A DNA stretch of 64,000 nucleotides from Bacteroidota bacterium (lineage in GTDB: Bacteria > Bacteroidota > Bacteroidia > Cytophagales > Cytophagaceae), in the NCBI GenBank assembly GCA_023392125.1, contig JAEVZS010000002.1, positions 62,001 to 126,000 on the forward strand, read 5' to 3'. Both the position numbers and the translations under genes were made by a program. Shown one piece after another: positions 1 through 7,700 of the stretch. Position 1 is the stretch's first letter. Every line of letters starts with the position of its first letter. The notes beneath the pieces are model-generated. The model had not been told where the DNA came from and did no database searches. It saw only the letters and a list, made by a program, of their open reading frames with translations.

Positions 1-498
1 ATCATGCTCCCATACTCTGCGGTTGGTTGTATAGATGGTACCAGTCCAATAATCCAGCTCATGCTTTTTTATGGTGGATGATACGGATCGCTGGAGCCGG
101 AAAGAAGGCAGAGCCGGAATCTCAGGCGGAAGATAGTCATCACTGGTTCCTTCGCCCCGAATAGCTGCGATAGGAAGTATCAGATCTCCTATTTTTGTTT
201 TTTTCAGGCCACCACATTTGCCGAGGAATAAAGCTGCCTTGGGCATGATTGCGCTTAATAAGTCCATTACGGTCGCCGCCATGGCGCTTCCCATTCCAAA
301 ATTTATAATTGTAATATTGTGAGCAGTTGCGGTTTGCATTGGCTTGTCATAACCTTTGATTTCCACATCAAAACGGTTGGCAAACATCTCGACATAATTA
401 ATAAAGTTTGTCAATAAAATGTATTGACCAAATTCATCCAAGGCAGTACCGGTATATCTGGGTAACCAGTCCGATACAATTTCATCTTTAGTCTTCAT
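1..498 (-). CDS. amn: AMP nucleosidase, N-terminal part (runs off the window)
   Basis: Hydrolyses AMP to adenine and ribose 5-phosphate in the cytoplasm. The 166 codons present match the short Bacteroidota form of AMP nucleosidase, a purine nucleoside phosphorylase-fold protein. Visible are the start MKTKDEIVSDWLPRYTGTAL, a phosphate-site stretch NFGMGSAMAATVMDLL and the typical LFLGKCGGLKK core strand, followed by GDLILPIAAIRGEGTSDDY. The start is well fixed: an AGGAGG Shine-Dalgarno lies at 507-512 on the minus strand, 8 bases before the ATG at 498, which is rare in this window. The C-terminal part lies left of base 1. The gene is divergent from the nuclease-like gene starting at 528, so the two share a very short intergenic stretch. 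Confidence 0.88.
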   Translation of the reverse strand, partial: MKTKDEIVSDWLPRYTGTALDEFGQYILLTNFINYVEMFANRFDVEIKGYDKPMQTATAHNITIINFGMGSAMAATVMDLLSAIMPKAALFLGKCGGLKKTKIGDLILPIAAIRGEGTSDDYLPPEIPALPSFRLQRSVSSTIKKHELDYWTGTIYTTNRRVWEHD

Positions 499-527
499 AT
501 ATCTATCCTCCTTTTGTAAATTTGAGT

Positions 528-971
528 ATGATTTGCCTTAATCTGCCACCGGTTTCATTCAGGTATAAAGACCTTAACGGAAAAAAGACGGTTTTTGATA
601 TCCTTCGAAAGAAATATATAATTCTTACTCCGGAAGAATGGGTCCGGCAGCATTTTATTCATTTTCTGATTAATCATTGCAGGTACCCGAAAGCGCTCAT
701 TAAGATTGAATCGGGGCTTCGTTACAACTCGTTGAATGGCCGGAGTGATATCATTGTATTTGACCGTTCCGGGCAGGTTTTTATGCTGATTGAGTGTAAA
801 TCTTCTGAGGTATCGCTGTCAGATAAAGTATTTGAACAGGCATCCCGCTACAATATTCACTACAAGGCACGTTACCTTGTCATTACGAATGGTTTGCAGC
901 ATTTTTGCTGTCGGATAATACATGAAACAGGCAGCTACGAGTTTATGGAGCAGCTGCCTGTGTTTGAATGA
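528..971 (+). CDS. Stand-alone HsdR N-terminal-like nuclease domain protein
   Basis: A 147-residue protein consisting of little more than one domain like the N-terminus of type I restriction enzyme R subunits (HSDR_N). A PD-(D/E)xK-type catalytic pattern is visible: Asp in NGRSDIIVF (about residue 74) followed by Glu and Lys in LIECKSSE (about 89 and 91). No helicase, methylase or specificity subunit is nearby, so it is not part of a classical type I system. The ATG at 528 is preferred; a TTG at 522 is an alternative. No clear ribosome site is seen. It converges on the alanine dehydrogenase gene with 3 bases between stops. Its cellular role is unknown; conserved single-domain members occur widely in Bacteroidota (recollection). 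Confidence 0.75.
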   Translation: MICLNLPPVSFRYKDLNGKKTVFDILRKKYIILTPEEWVRQHFIHFLINHCRYPKALIKIESGLRYNSLNGRSDIIVFDRSGQVFMLIECKSSEVSLSDKVFEQASRYNIHYKARYLVITNGLQHFCCRIIHETGSYEFMEQLPVFE

Positions 972-974
972 TAT

Positions 975-2078
975 TTAGCCGACTTCTTCAAAAGGTAAAT
1001 TCAGACTTTCTGCCAATAGTTTGTGTGCTATTTTGCCATGAACAATATTCAACCCTTCTTTTAACCCGGCATTTTCCCTGATTGCATTTTTCCAGCCTTT
1101 GTTTGCCAGTTGCAGGATAAACGGAAGTGTTGCATTGGTTAATGCCAGTGTTGAACTATGAGGTACTGCTCCGGGCATGTTGGCAACACAATAATGAACA
1201 ATCCCGTCTATAACATATGTAGGAGCTTCGTGAGTAGTAGGCCGGCATGTTTCTATGCAGCCACCCTGATCTACGGCTACATCTACTAATACAGTGCCCG
1301 GGCGCATTAATTTGAGCATATCCGCTGATATCAGCACCGGAGCTTTAGCTCCGGGGATCAGTACAGCGCCAATAATCAGATCGGCCTGAGCAACCGTGTC
1401 ACGAATATTTGTGGAGTTGGAGTATATGGTTGTTACATTGGAAGGAAGGATATCTGATAAATGACGTAAGCGGTCGATATTTATATCAAACAGAGTGACA
1501 TTGGCTCCGAGACCGGCAGCCATTTTTGCGGCATTGGCTCCCACTATGCCGCCACCAAGCACAATAACATTAGCGGGGGGGACTCCAGGCACTCCGCCCA
1601 GCAGGACACCTCTTCCGCCCATAGGTTTTTCAAGATATTTCGCTCCTTCCTGAACACTCATTCGGCCGGCTATTTCTGACATTGGTGTAAGAAGAGGAAG
1701 TGACTTGTCCGATTTTGTGACTGTTTCATATGCGATACATACTGCGCCTGATTTGCACATCGATTCTGTCAACTCCAGGGACGAAGCAAAGTGAAAGTAG
1801 GAGAAAACAATATGGTGCTTCTCTATCAGATTATATTCTTCCCGCAGTGGTTCCTTAACTTTGATGATCAGTTCTGCGGTTTTGTAGATTGATTCAAGCG
1901 TATCTGCAATCTTTGCACCTTTTTCCATGTACTCGGAATCAGAAAAGCCGGAACCGGCTCCTGCATCCTGCTGAATATAGACTTCGTGTCCGCAATTGAC
2001 TAATTCTGCTACTCCAGCCGGAGTGACAGCTACACGGTATTCATTCTTTTTTATTTCTTTAGGTACTCCTATTTTCAT
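975..2078 (-). CDS. ald: Alanine dehydrogenase
   Basis: NAD-dependent enzyme interconverting L-alanine and pyruvate plus ammonia in the cytoplasm. The 367 residues match the usual family length. Seen: the N-terminal signature [17 protein letters not shown], the substrate-site stretch EPLREEY, the [18 protein letters not shown] segment leading into the Rossmann glycine motif [15 protein letters not shown] (about residues 173-187), and [18 protein letters not shown] near the C-terminus. ATG at 2078 has no strong ribosome site, as usual here. It is separated from the upstream DUF1573 gene by a terminator at 2124-2160, so it probably has its own promoter. Nicotinamide transhydrogenase subunit alpha is related, but length and motifs favour alanine dehydrogenase. 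Confidence 0.95.
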   Translation of the reverse strand: MKIGVPKEIKKNEYRVAVTPAGVAELVNCGHEVYIQQDAGAGSGFSDSEYMEKGAKIADTLESIYKTAELIIKVKEPLREEYNLIEKHHIVFSYFHFASSLELTESMCKSGAVCIAYETVTKSDKSLPLLTPMSEIAGRMSVQEGAKYLEKPMGGRGVLLGGVPGVPPANVIVLGGGIVGANAAKMAAGLGANVTLFDINIDRLRHLSDILPSNVTTIYSNSTNIRDTVAQADLIIGAVLIPGAKAPVLISADMLKLMRPGTVLVDVAVDQGGCIETCRPTTHEAPTYVIDGIVHYCVANMPGAVPHSSTLALTNATLPFILQLANKGWKNAIRENAGLKEGLNIVHGKIAHKLLAESLNLPFEEVG

Positions 2079-2123
2079 ATAGTATTAAACTTCAATGTTG
2101 AATCAGAGTTGTTGCTGATATAT

Positions 2124-2160
2124 AAAAAAAAAGCCATCCCACATTGGAATGGCTTTTTTT
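2124..2160 (-). terminator. Rho-independent terminator after the DUF1573 gene
   Basis: An A-run, stem AAAGCCAT, loop and ATGGCTTT with a T-run on either strand. It begins 13 bases after the stop codon of the DUF1573 gene (minus strand) and separates that gene from alanine dehydrogenase. Confidence 0.85.
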
Positions 2161-2172
2161 GAATTAATATTT

Positions 2173-2952
2173 TTATTTAAAAGGCGTCTGGTTGTTTTCC
2201 TTCAAAGGACTTTGATTCGAAAGATTTTCAACCACTTCAGCCTGTAGTATGATTTGCACAAGCGGATTATTCAGATCATTGGTGGTTAACGAAACGATAT
2301 CTCTGTTGGCGCCGTCCTGATAGGGGTTGTACACAAGCTCCAGCTTGCCGGATTTGCCCGGCTCCAGAGTAGCAGGAGTAAGTGTATGTTTGATGCAGTT
2401 GCAGGCAGACTGAGCTTTGGCAATTGTTAAAGGAGTTTTACCGGTGTTTTTTACCTGAAATTCTTTAACAACCTTTTGTCCTCTTTCAATTTTTCCAAAG
2501 TTATACTCGTTCTTATCAAACTTCAGCTGAGCCGATTTTTTTAATTCTTCCGGAGAATACTGTGGCTTTTCCTCTTCTTTGTTAACAACACCTTTGATAA
2601 ACAATACTTTGCTTGATTCTATTGCATTGGAAGTGATCGTAATGCTTTTGTTAAAAACGCCCGGGCGTCCTTTGCTGTTGTAGGATGCTTTGATAACACC
2701 CGTTCCCCCGGGAGGAACAGGATCCTTGGTCCAGTTTGGAGTTGTGCATCCGCAGGATGCTCTTACATTTGTAATAATAATAGGGGTAGTACCGGTATTG
2801 GTAAAAGTAAATTCATGCTCTGCCTGAATGCCTTCGCTGAAGGTGCCAAAGTCAAACGATTCTTCTTTGAATTCAAATTCTCCGGTCTGAGCAAACGCGC
2901 CCCATACCAGCAGCAGACAACTGCCTAATAAAAGTGTCAGATTTTTTACCAT
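2173..2952 (-). CDS. Exported DUF1573 protein with two Ig-like repeats
   Basis: A 259-residue secreted or periplasmic protein of unknown function. A signal peptide is clear (hydrophobic LLLGSCLLLVWGAFAQ, cleavage probably after AFA). Two DUF1573 repeats follow: FDFGTFSEGIQAEHEF with the family's ASCGCTTPNW box around residue 70, and NFGKIERGQKVVKEF with a shorter ACNCIKHT box around residue 188. DUF1573 domains have an Ig-like beta-sandwich fold and are abundant in Bacteroidota envelopes (family knowledge). A short charged linker with EEEKPQYSPEELKK joins the repeats. It is a single-gene unit ended by the terminator at 2124-2160. A larger paralogue-like protein is encoded at 45462-46541. Confidence 0.88.
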   Translation of the reverse strand: MVKNLTLLLGSCLLLVWGAFAQTGEFEFKEESFDFGTFSEGIQAEHEFTFTNTGTTPIIITNVRASCGCTTPNWTKDPVPPGGTGVIKASYNSKGRPGVFNKSITITSNAIESSKVLFIKGVVNKEEEKPQYSPEELKKSAQLKFDKNEYNFGKIERGQKVVKEFQVKNTGKTPLTIAKAQSACNCIKHTLTPATLEPGKSGKLELVYNPYQDGANRDIVSLTTNDLNNPLVQIILQAEVVENLSNQSPLKENNQTPFK

Positions 2953-3052
2953 GTTGAAATATGTTATTAATTATAAAACCATTTATGAAATGAAGTATTG
3001 AAAAAACTCCCAAATATTATTCCATTTTTTAAAAGACACAAATTTTATTTGG

Positions 3053-3083
3053 TTTGATCCTAAAACCTTTTTACATATTTTTG
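3053..3083 (+). promoter_or_regulatory. Bacteroidota-type promoter for the E1 gene
   Basis: TTTG at 3053-3056, a 19-base spacer and TATTTTTG at 3076-3083 match the Bacteroidota sigma-A consensus TTTG/TAnnTTTG. A start site near 3090 would leave a leader of about 45 bases before the GTG at 3136. Confidence 0.7.
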
Positions 3084-3135
3084 ACGTTAAACTGTAAATA
3101 AAGGTAGGCATTTTTTCCATCAAATCTAGAATATA

Positions 3136-5565
3136 GTGGATACTCAGGAAGTAATACCAAATCTTAGCATATCAAAAGAAGAAGTTCTTAATGATTATCG
3201 TATTGCCTGCGAAAGCAGACAGGCGAGCATTCTTGGACGCAAGGAAGTATTCATGGGGAAAGCTAAATTTGGCATATTTGGTACAGGTAAAGAACTTGCG
3301 CAGATTGCCATGGCGAAGTATTTCCGTGAAGGCGATTTCCGTTCAGGCTATTACAGGGATCAGACATTCATGATGGCTATTGGAGAATTGACTATCAAAC
3401 AGTATTTTTCCCAATTGTATGCTCATACGGATGTTGAGGTAGAGCCTCATTCTGCCGGAAGAATGATGATTGGCCACTATTGCACCAGAAGTCTTGATAA
3501 TGAGGGTAAATGGAAAGATCTGACCAAAATAAAAAATTCAAGTCCTGATATATCCCCGACAGGAGCACAAATGCCTCGGCTTGTTGGTCTGGCGTATGCT
3601 TCAAAACTGTACAGAAATAACAAAGATCTTCATCACCTTAAGCAGTTTTCTGTCAATGGAAATGAAATTGCTTTTGGCACTATAGGAAATGCTGCAACAG
3701 CAGAAGGCATTTTTTTTGAAGCGGTAAATGCTGCCGGAGTTTTGCAGATTCCTATGATTGTATCTATATGGGACGATGCATACGGAATTTCCGTACCTCA
3801 GGAGTATCAGACTACTAAAGTGGATATATCTGCCATGTTTACCGGTTTTCGCAGAACCAGGGATGAGCGCGGAATTGAAATATATAAGGTGAATGGCTGG
3901 AATTATGAGGAGCTGTGTGCTACCTATAAAGAGGCAGCTGAGCTTGCGCGAAAGGAGCATGTTCCTTCACTTATTCATGTAGCAGAACTTACACAGCCTC
4001 TGGGACATTCGACTTCCGGTTCGCATGAACGCTACAAGTCAAAGGAAAGACTTGCCTGGGAAGAAGAATTTGATTGTAACAAAAAATTCAGAGAGTGGAT
4101 ACTTGATTCTGAGATTGCTTCTGAGGGAGAACTGCTTGCTATAGAAAAGGCGGCTGTTGATACTGTCAGAAAAGCCAGACAGGAAGCCTGGAATGATTTT
4201 GTAGAATCAATGAAAGGAGATCTGAACCAGGCTCTTCAGCTAATTAAAAAAGCGGCAGATAGCTCATCCGATAATCAGGAAGCACTGAATGATATTTATA
4301 ATGAGCTTTCCAAAACGCTCAATCCGATACGAAGTGATGCATACAGAGCTGTTAAAAAGACACTGAGAATTATCCGCAGAGAAGATAACCGGATAAAGCC
4401 AAAGCTCATGGACTGGCTGGAAAGAGCTACCAGAGAAAATGCAGAGCGGTATAATTCGCATTTATACAGCCAGTCGGAAGATAGTGCGCTACACGTTAAG
4501 GAAATATCGCCTGCTTATGCTGATGATGTCCAATCAGTAGATGGAAGGGAAGTGCTGCAGGCCAATTTTGAAGCGCTCATGCTAAAAGATGCCAGAGTAT
4601 TTGCTTTTGGCGAAGACGTGGGAGTGATTGGGGATGTGAACCAGGGACTGGCTGGTTTGCAGCAAAAGTTTGGTAAGCTCCGGGTAATCGATACAGGTAT
4701 TCGTGAGCTATCCATTGTTGGACAGGGAATAGGCGCTTCCATGAGGGGGTTAAGGCCAATAGCAGAGATTCAATATCTTGATTATCTGATATTTGCTATT
4801 CAGACATTGTCTGATGATCTGGCGACTTTGCATTATCGCACCAAAGGAGGACAGAAGGCTCCGATGATTATCAGAACCAGGGGGCATCGTCTTGAAGGAA
4901 TGTTCCATTCCGGATCACCAATGAGTCTCATTCTTGGCAGCCTTAGAGGAGTATATGTACTGGTGCCACGTAATATGACCCAGGCAGCAGGTTTCTATAA
5001 TACCATGCTGAAATCCGATGACCCGGCTATTATTATTGAAAGCCTGAATGGGTATCGTCTGAAAGAAAAAATGCCTTCTAATCTCGGGGAATATACGGTG
5101 CCCCTTGGAGTACCGGAGGTACTGAGAGAGGGAGATGATATTACCATTGTTACCTACGGGTCTATGTGCCGTATTGTCATGGATGCAGCCGAGCAGTTGC
5201 AGGAAGTCGGGATTTCATGCGAAGTAATTGATGTACAGACATTGATTCCTTTCGACAGAAATCATCTGATAGTCGAGTCTGTTAAGAAAACGAACAGAGT
5301 TATTTTCACCGATGAGGATGTGCCGGGAGGAGCTTCTGCCTATATGCTCCAAAAAGTTCTGGAAGAGCAGAATGCTTACCGATATCTGGATGCCAGCCCT
5401 GTGACGATTCCGGGCAAAGCGCACCGACCGGCTTATGCATCGGATGGAGATTATTTTTCCAAGCCTAATACAGAAGATATATTTGATGCGGCTTATGCTA
5501 TGATGCATGAAGCAGATCCTGATAACTTTCCTGAATTGTACCCGACAGATAATTCGAATGGATGA
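3136..5565 (+). CDS. Fused E1 alpha/beta subunit of a branched-chain or related 2-oxoacid dehydrogenase
   Basis: Thiamine diphosphate-dependent decarboxylase (E1) of a 2-oxoacid dehydrogenase complex, with alpha and beta subunits in one 809-residue chain. The alpha part (about 1-380) carries RSGYYRDQTFMMAIG, GHYCTRSLDNEGK and the cofactor loop FGTIGNAATAEG...WDDAYGIS. The beta part (about 465-800) carries FAFGEDVGVIGDVNQG, RTRGHRLEGMFHSGSP and VTYGSM. In the alpha part the usual GDG and NN residues read GNA (184-186) and DD (213-214), an apparent D/N exchange. The start is a GTG; no in-frame ATG lies upstream before a stop. It follows a strong promoter and its stop overlaps the DCC gene by 4 bases. 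E2 and E3 genes are not in the window, so the exact substrate (branched-chain 2-oxoacids or pyruvate) is undecided. Confidence 0.9.
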   Translation: MDTQEVIPNLSISKEEVLNDYRIACESRQASILGRKEVFMGKAKFGIFGTGKELAQIAMAKYFREGDFRSGYYRDQTFMMAIGELTIKQYFSQLYAHTDVEVEPHSAGRMMIGHYCTRSLDNEGKWKDLTKIKNSSPDISPTGAQMPRLVGLAYASKLYRNNKDLHHLKQFSVNGNEIAFGTIGNAATAEGIFFEAVNAAGVLQIPMIVSIWDDAYGISVPQEYQTTKVDISAMFTGFRRTRDERGIEIYKVNGWNYEELCATYKEAAELARKEHVPSLIHVAELTQPLGHSTSGSHERYKSKERLAWEEEFDCNKKFREWILDSEIASEGELLAIEKAAVDTVRKARQEAWNDFVESMKGDLNQALQLIKKAADSSSDNQEALNDIYNELSKTLNPIRSDAYRAVKKTLRIIRREDNRIKPKLMDWLERATRENAERYNSHLYSQSEDSALHVKEISPAYADDVQSVDGREVLQANFEALMLKDARVFAFGEDVGVIGDVNQGLAGLQQKFGKLRVIDTGIRELSIVGQGIGASMRGLRPIAEIQYLDYLIFAIQTLSDDLATLHYRTKGGQKAPMIIRTRGHRLEGMFHSGSPMSLILGSLRGVYVLVPRNMTQAAGFYNTMLKSDDPAIIIESLNGYRLKEKMPSNLGEYTVPLGVPEVLREGDDITIVTYGSMCRIVMDAAEQLQEVGISCEVIDVQTLIPFDRNHLIVESVKKTNRVIFTDEDVPGGASAYMLQKVLEEQNAYRYLDASPVTIPGKAHRPAYASDGDYFSKPNTEDIFDAAYAMMHEADPDNFPELYPTDNSNG

Positions 5566-5954
5566 AAAATGATCATCCGGTGATCTTTTTTGATGGTGTC
5601 TGCGGATTGTGTAACAGGTTTGTTGATTTTGTTATTCGCAGAGATAAAGAGAAAAAATTTCTTTTTGCACCTTTGCAGGGAACTACTGCCAGCAAGCATA
5701 ATATTTCGCTCGGAAAGTATAATTCGGTAGTCTTGTGGCAAGGTGGTAAGTATCAGGTCAAGTCTTCTGCTGCTATTGCTATACTGGCACAGCTTCCGGG
5801 ATTGTTCAGGCTGACAAAGATTTTACTACTCATACCTGAGATCATCAGGGATTGGGTGTATGATATAGTAGCAGACAATCGTTATCGCTGGTTTGGTAAA
5901 AAGGAAGTATGCCGGATTCCTTCCAAAGAAGAGCAATTGCGGTTTATGCCTTAA
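5562..5954 (+). CDS. DCC family (DUF393) thiol-disulfide oxidoreductase-like protein
   Basis: A 130-residue protein with the family hallmark DGVCGLCNRFVDFVIRRD at residues 11-28, containing the DGxCxxC motif of the DCC (DUF393) family, which is thought to have a thioredoxin-like fold. Later family features are visible: FAPLQGT, a hydrophobic stretch around LTKILLLIPEIIRDWVYDIV, and NRYRWFGKKEVCRIP with a C-terminal Cys. The ATG overlaps the stop of the E1 gene by 4 bases (ATGA), so translation is probably coupled. The biochemical role is not established; redox function is inferred from the CxxC only. Confidence 0.85.
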   Translation: MKNDHPVIFFDGVCGLCNRFVDFVIRRDKEKKFLFAPLQGTTASKHNISLGKYNSVVLWQGGKYQVKSSAAIAILAQLPGLFRLTKILLLIPEIIRDWVYDIVADNRYRWFGKKEVCRIPSKEEQLRFMP

Positions 5955-5973
5955 AAAGTTCTGGGCAATTATC

Positions 5974-6957
5974 CTATCCTTCGTATAGCAGGTTGCACCC
6001 CCGGATCTCCGAATTGTCCAATCTTCCCAGTATTCTAAAACCTTCCGGTGTGCAAATACCGATATCTTCGGTTTCTATAAAACAGCAGCTGTCGATATTG
6101 GCAAGATCTGCCACTTTGATTACTCCGCTTCGTATTCCGGTATTGTCGCAAAAAGGATCATTGATCTCTCTGGTCATTATTTTCATCCAGGGTGGCGTGA
6201 GGAAAAGGCCATTATTGCTGGAATATGCCTGCGACAATAATTCAGTCATACCATATTCGGAATGTACTTCACTCAGTTGGAAATTTTGTAGTAAAATCTG
6301 ATGCAGTTCTTCTTTTGTCAGCTCTTTTCTACGCCCCTTCATGCCACCGGTTTCGATAAGGGTTATGTTCGGAAGTGATAGTCCGGTTTCTGCCAGATCC
6401 AGCAATGCGTATGCTACACCAAAAAGGAATACTTTACGAGATGTTTGGGCTGCTTGTCTTAATGTTTCCTGAAGCTCATCAGATGATTTTACAAATCCTG
6501 ATAAAGGAGAGTTACTCTGCCGGATGAAATAATTGATCATATAAATCAGCGAGGAATGGGGATTCTCCTGATATGAGGGTAATAGCGCGAGAATTATAGT
6601 ATTATCAAGATTGGAATAAAACTGCCGGAATATTTTTTCAGATACCCGGAGGTACCAGTCCGGGTCCGCGATATAGTGAGTGCTGCGCTGCATTCCGGTA
6701 GTGCCGCTGCTCAGGAATTTTGTCTGTACTAGCGGGGTTCCTGAAAGTACGTTGTGGGTTTTAAAAAATGAAATTGGCAGAAAAGGTATCTGTTCCGGAT
6801 GACTAATTGTGACTGGGTTAATGCTGAATGATTGAAGATATTGGCTGTATACCGGATTTTCGGCAGCCTGCCATCGGAAAATTTCCATAGCCATTTGCGA
6901 AAATTCGCTATGACTCAGGTTTAGTATCTGATTTTTATAACTATTTGCCGGATTCAT
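5974..6957 (-). CDS. LuxE/PaaK-like acyl-adenylating enzyme (acyl-protein synthetase family)
   Basis: A 327-residue member of the LuxE-type branch of the adenylate-forming superfamily, which activates fatty or aryl acids with ATP and passes the acyl group to a protein or other acceptor. Seen: the P-loop-like LSSGTTGMQRSTHY (about residues 88-101) and the adenylation motif SEYGMTELLSQAYS (about 236-249), plus VIKVADLANID and the C-terminal ILGRLDNSEIRGCNLLY. It is shorter than PaaK (about 430) but near LuxE. No luxC/luxD reductase genes or acyl carrier protein are nearby. It converges on the DCC gene (19 bases between stops) and is divergent from the lipoprotein gene at 6986, with start codons only 28 bases apart. 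Substrate unknown. Confidence 0.78.
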   Translation of the reverse strand: MNPANSYKNQILNLSHSEFSQMAMEIFRWQAAENPVYSQYLQSFSINPVTISHPEQIPFLPISFFKTHNVLSGTPLVQTKFLSSGTTGMQRSTHYIADPDWYLRVSEKIFRQFYSNLDNTIILALLPSYQENPHSSLIYMINYFIRQSNSPLSGFVKSSDELQETLRQAAQTSRKVFLFGVAYALLDLAETGLSLPNITLIETGGMKGRRKELTKEELHQILLQNFQLSEVHSEYGMTELLSQAYSSNNGLFLTPPWMKIMTREINDPFCDNTGIRSGVIKVADLANIDSCCFIETEDIGICTPEGFRILGRLDNSEIRGCNLLYEG

Positions 6958-6985
6958 CTGTTTTCAATTGATAAATTTTTGCGGG

Positions 6986-7642
6986 ATGCGTTTTACCGGA
7001 ATTATATTTTACGTTATCATCTTTATTCTGAGTTGTGACAGGGCTCCGGAATACCCTGCACGACCAACGATCCGGTTTGAAAAGATCCGGCGTTTTGTCA
7101 TTAAGAACCCCTATACACTCAGTCAAACAGACTCCATAATCATTACAGTACGGTTTGAAGACGGAGACGGAGACCTTGGCCTTTCCGATCAGGACATATA
7201 TTACCCATATCAGCCGTATGATTTTGTACTGGATGATGATGGCAATATACTAAAATTATCATCAGGCGGAGGATCGGAAAGTTATAATCCATGTTATTAT
7301 ATAATCGGAAATTACGCAGGAATGAATTCCGGAATTGATACCTTCCGGGTAAATTACAACCCTGACCATTTTAATTTTTTTGTAGATATGTGGATTAAGG
7401 AAGGGACTGTTTTTAAACGATATGATACCTGTTATTCACCGCTGAACGGACGTTTTCCGTTATTGTCACCCAGAAACTACGAAGGGCCGATTGACGGAGA
7501 ACTTTCATTTACTATTTCTGATCAGCCCTGGCTTGCTGAAATTCTCAACGGTAAAATCGTAAAATTTCAAATTTATATTCAGGATAGAGCGCTTCATAAA
7601 AGTAATATGGTTGAGACTTCCGAAATTCAGTTCAGGTACTGA
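6986..7642 (+). CDS. Predicted lipoprotein of unknown function
   Basis: About 218 residues beginning MRFTGIIFYVIIFILSCDRA, a signal peptide with lipobox FILSC, so it is probably lipid-anchored. The ATG at 6986 is preferred over an upstream TTG at 6968 because it gives a compact signal peptide. The mature part has a calcium-binding-like acidic loop FEDGDGDLGLSDQD, then YPYQPYDFVLDDDGN, and ends in a beta-rich stretch VKFQIYIQDRALHKSNMVETSE. I do not recognise the function; similar small lipoproteins with DGDGDLG near the N-terminus are common in Bacteroidota. It lies between the divergent LuxE-like gene and dnaG, 58 bases upstream of the latter, and could be co-transcribed with it. Confidence 0.75.
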   Translation: MRFTGIIFYVIIFILSCDRAPEYPARPTIRFEKIRRFVIKNPYTLSQTDSIIITVRFEDGDGDLGLSDQDIYYPYQPYDFVLDDDGNILKLSSGGGSESYNPCYYIIGNYAGMNSGIDTFRVNYNPDHFNFFVDMWIKEGTVFKRYDTCYSPLNGRFPLLSPRNYEGPIDGELSFTISDQPWLAEILNGKIVKFQIYIQDRALHKSNMVETSEIQFRY

Positions 7643-7700
7643 TTTTTAGCAAAAAAATAGCTAACTTGAATCTGATTCCTCTTAAAACAGCCTTACAACA

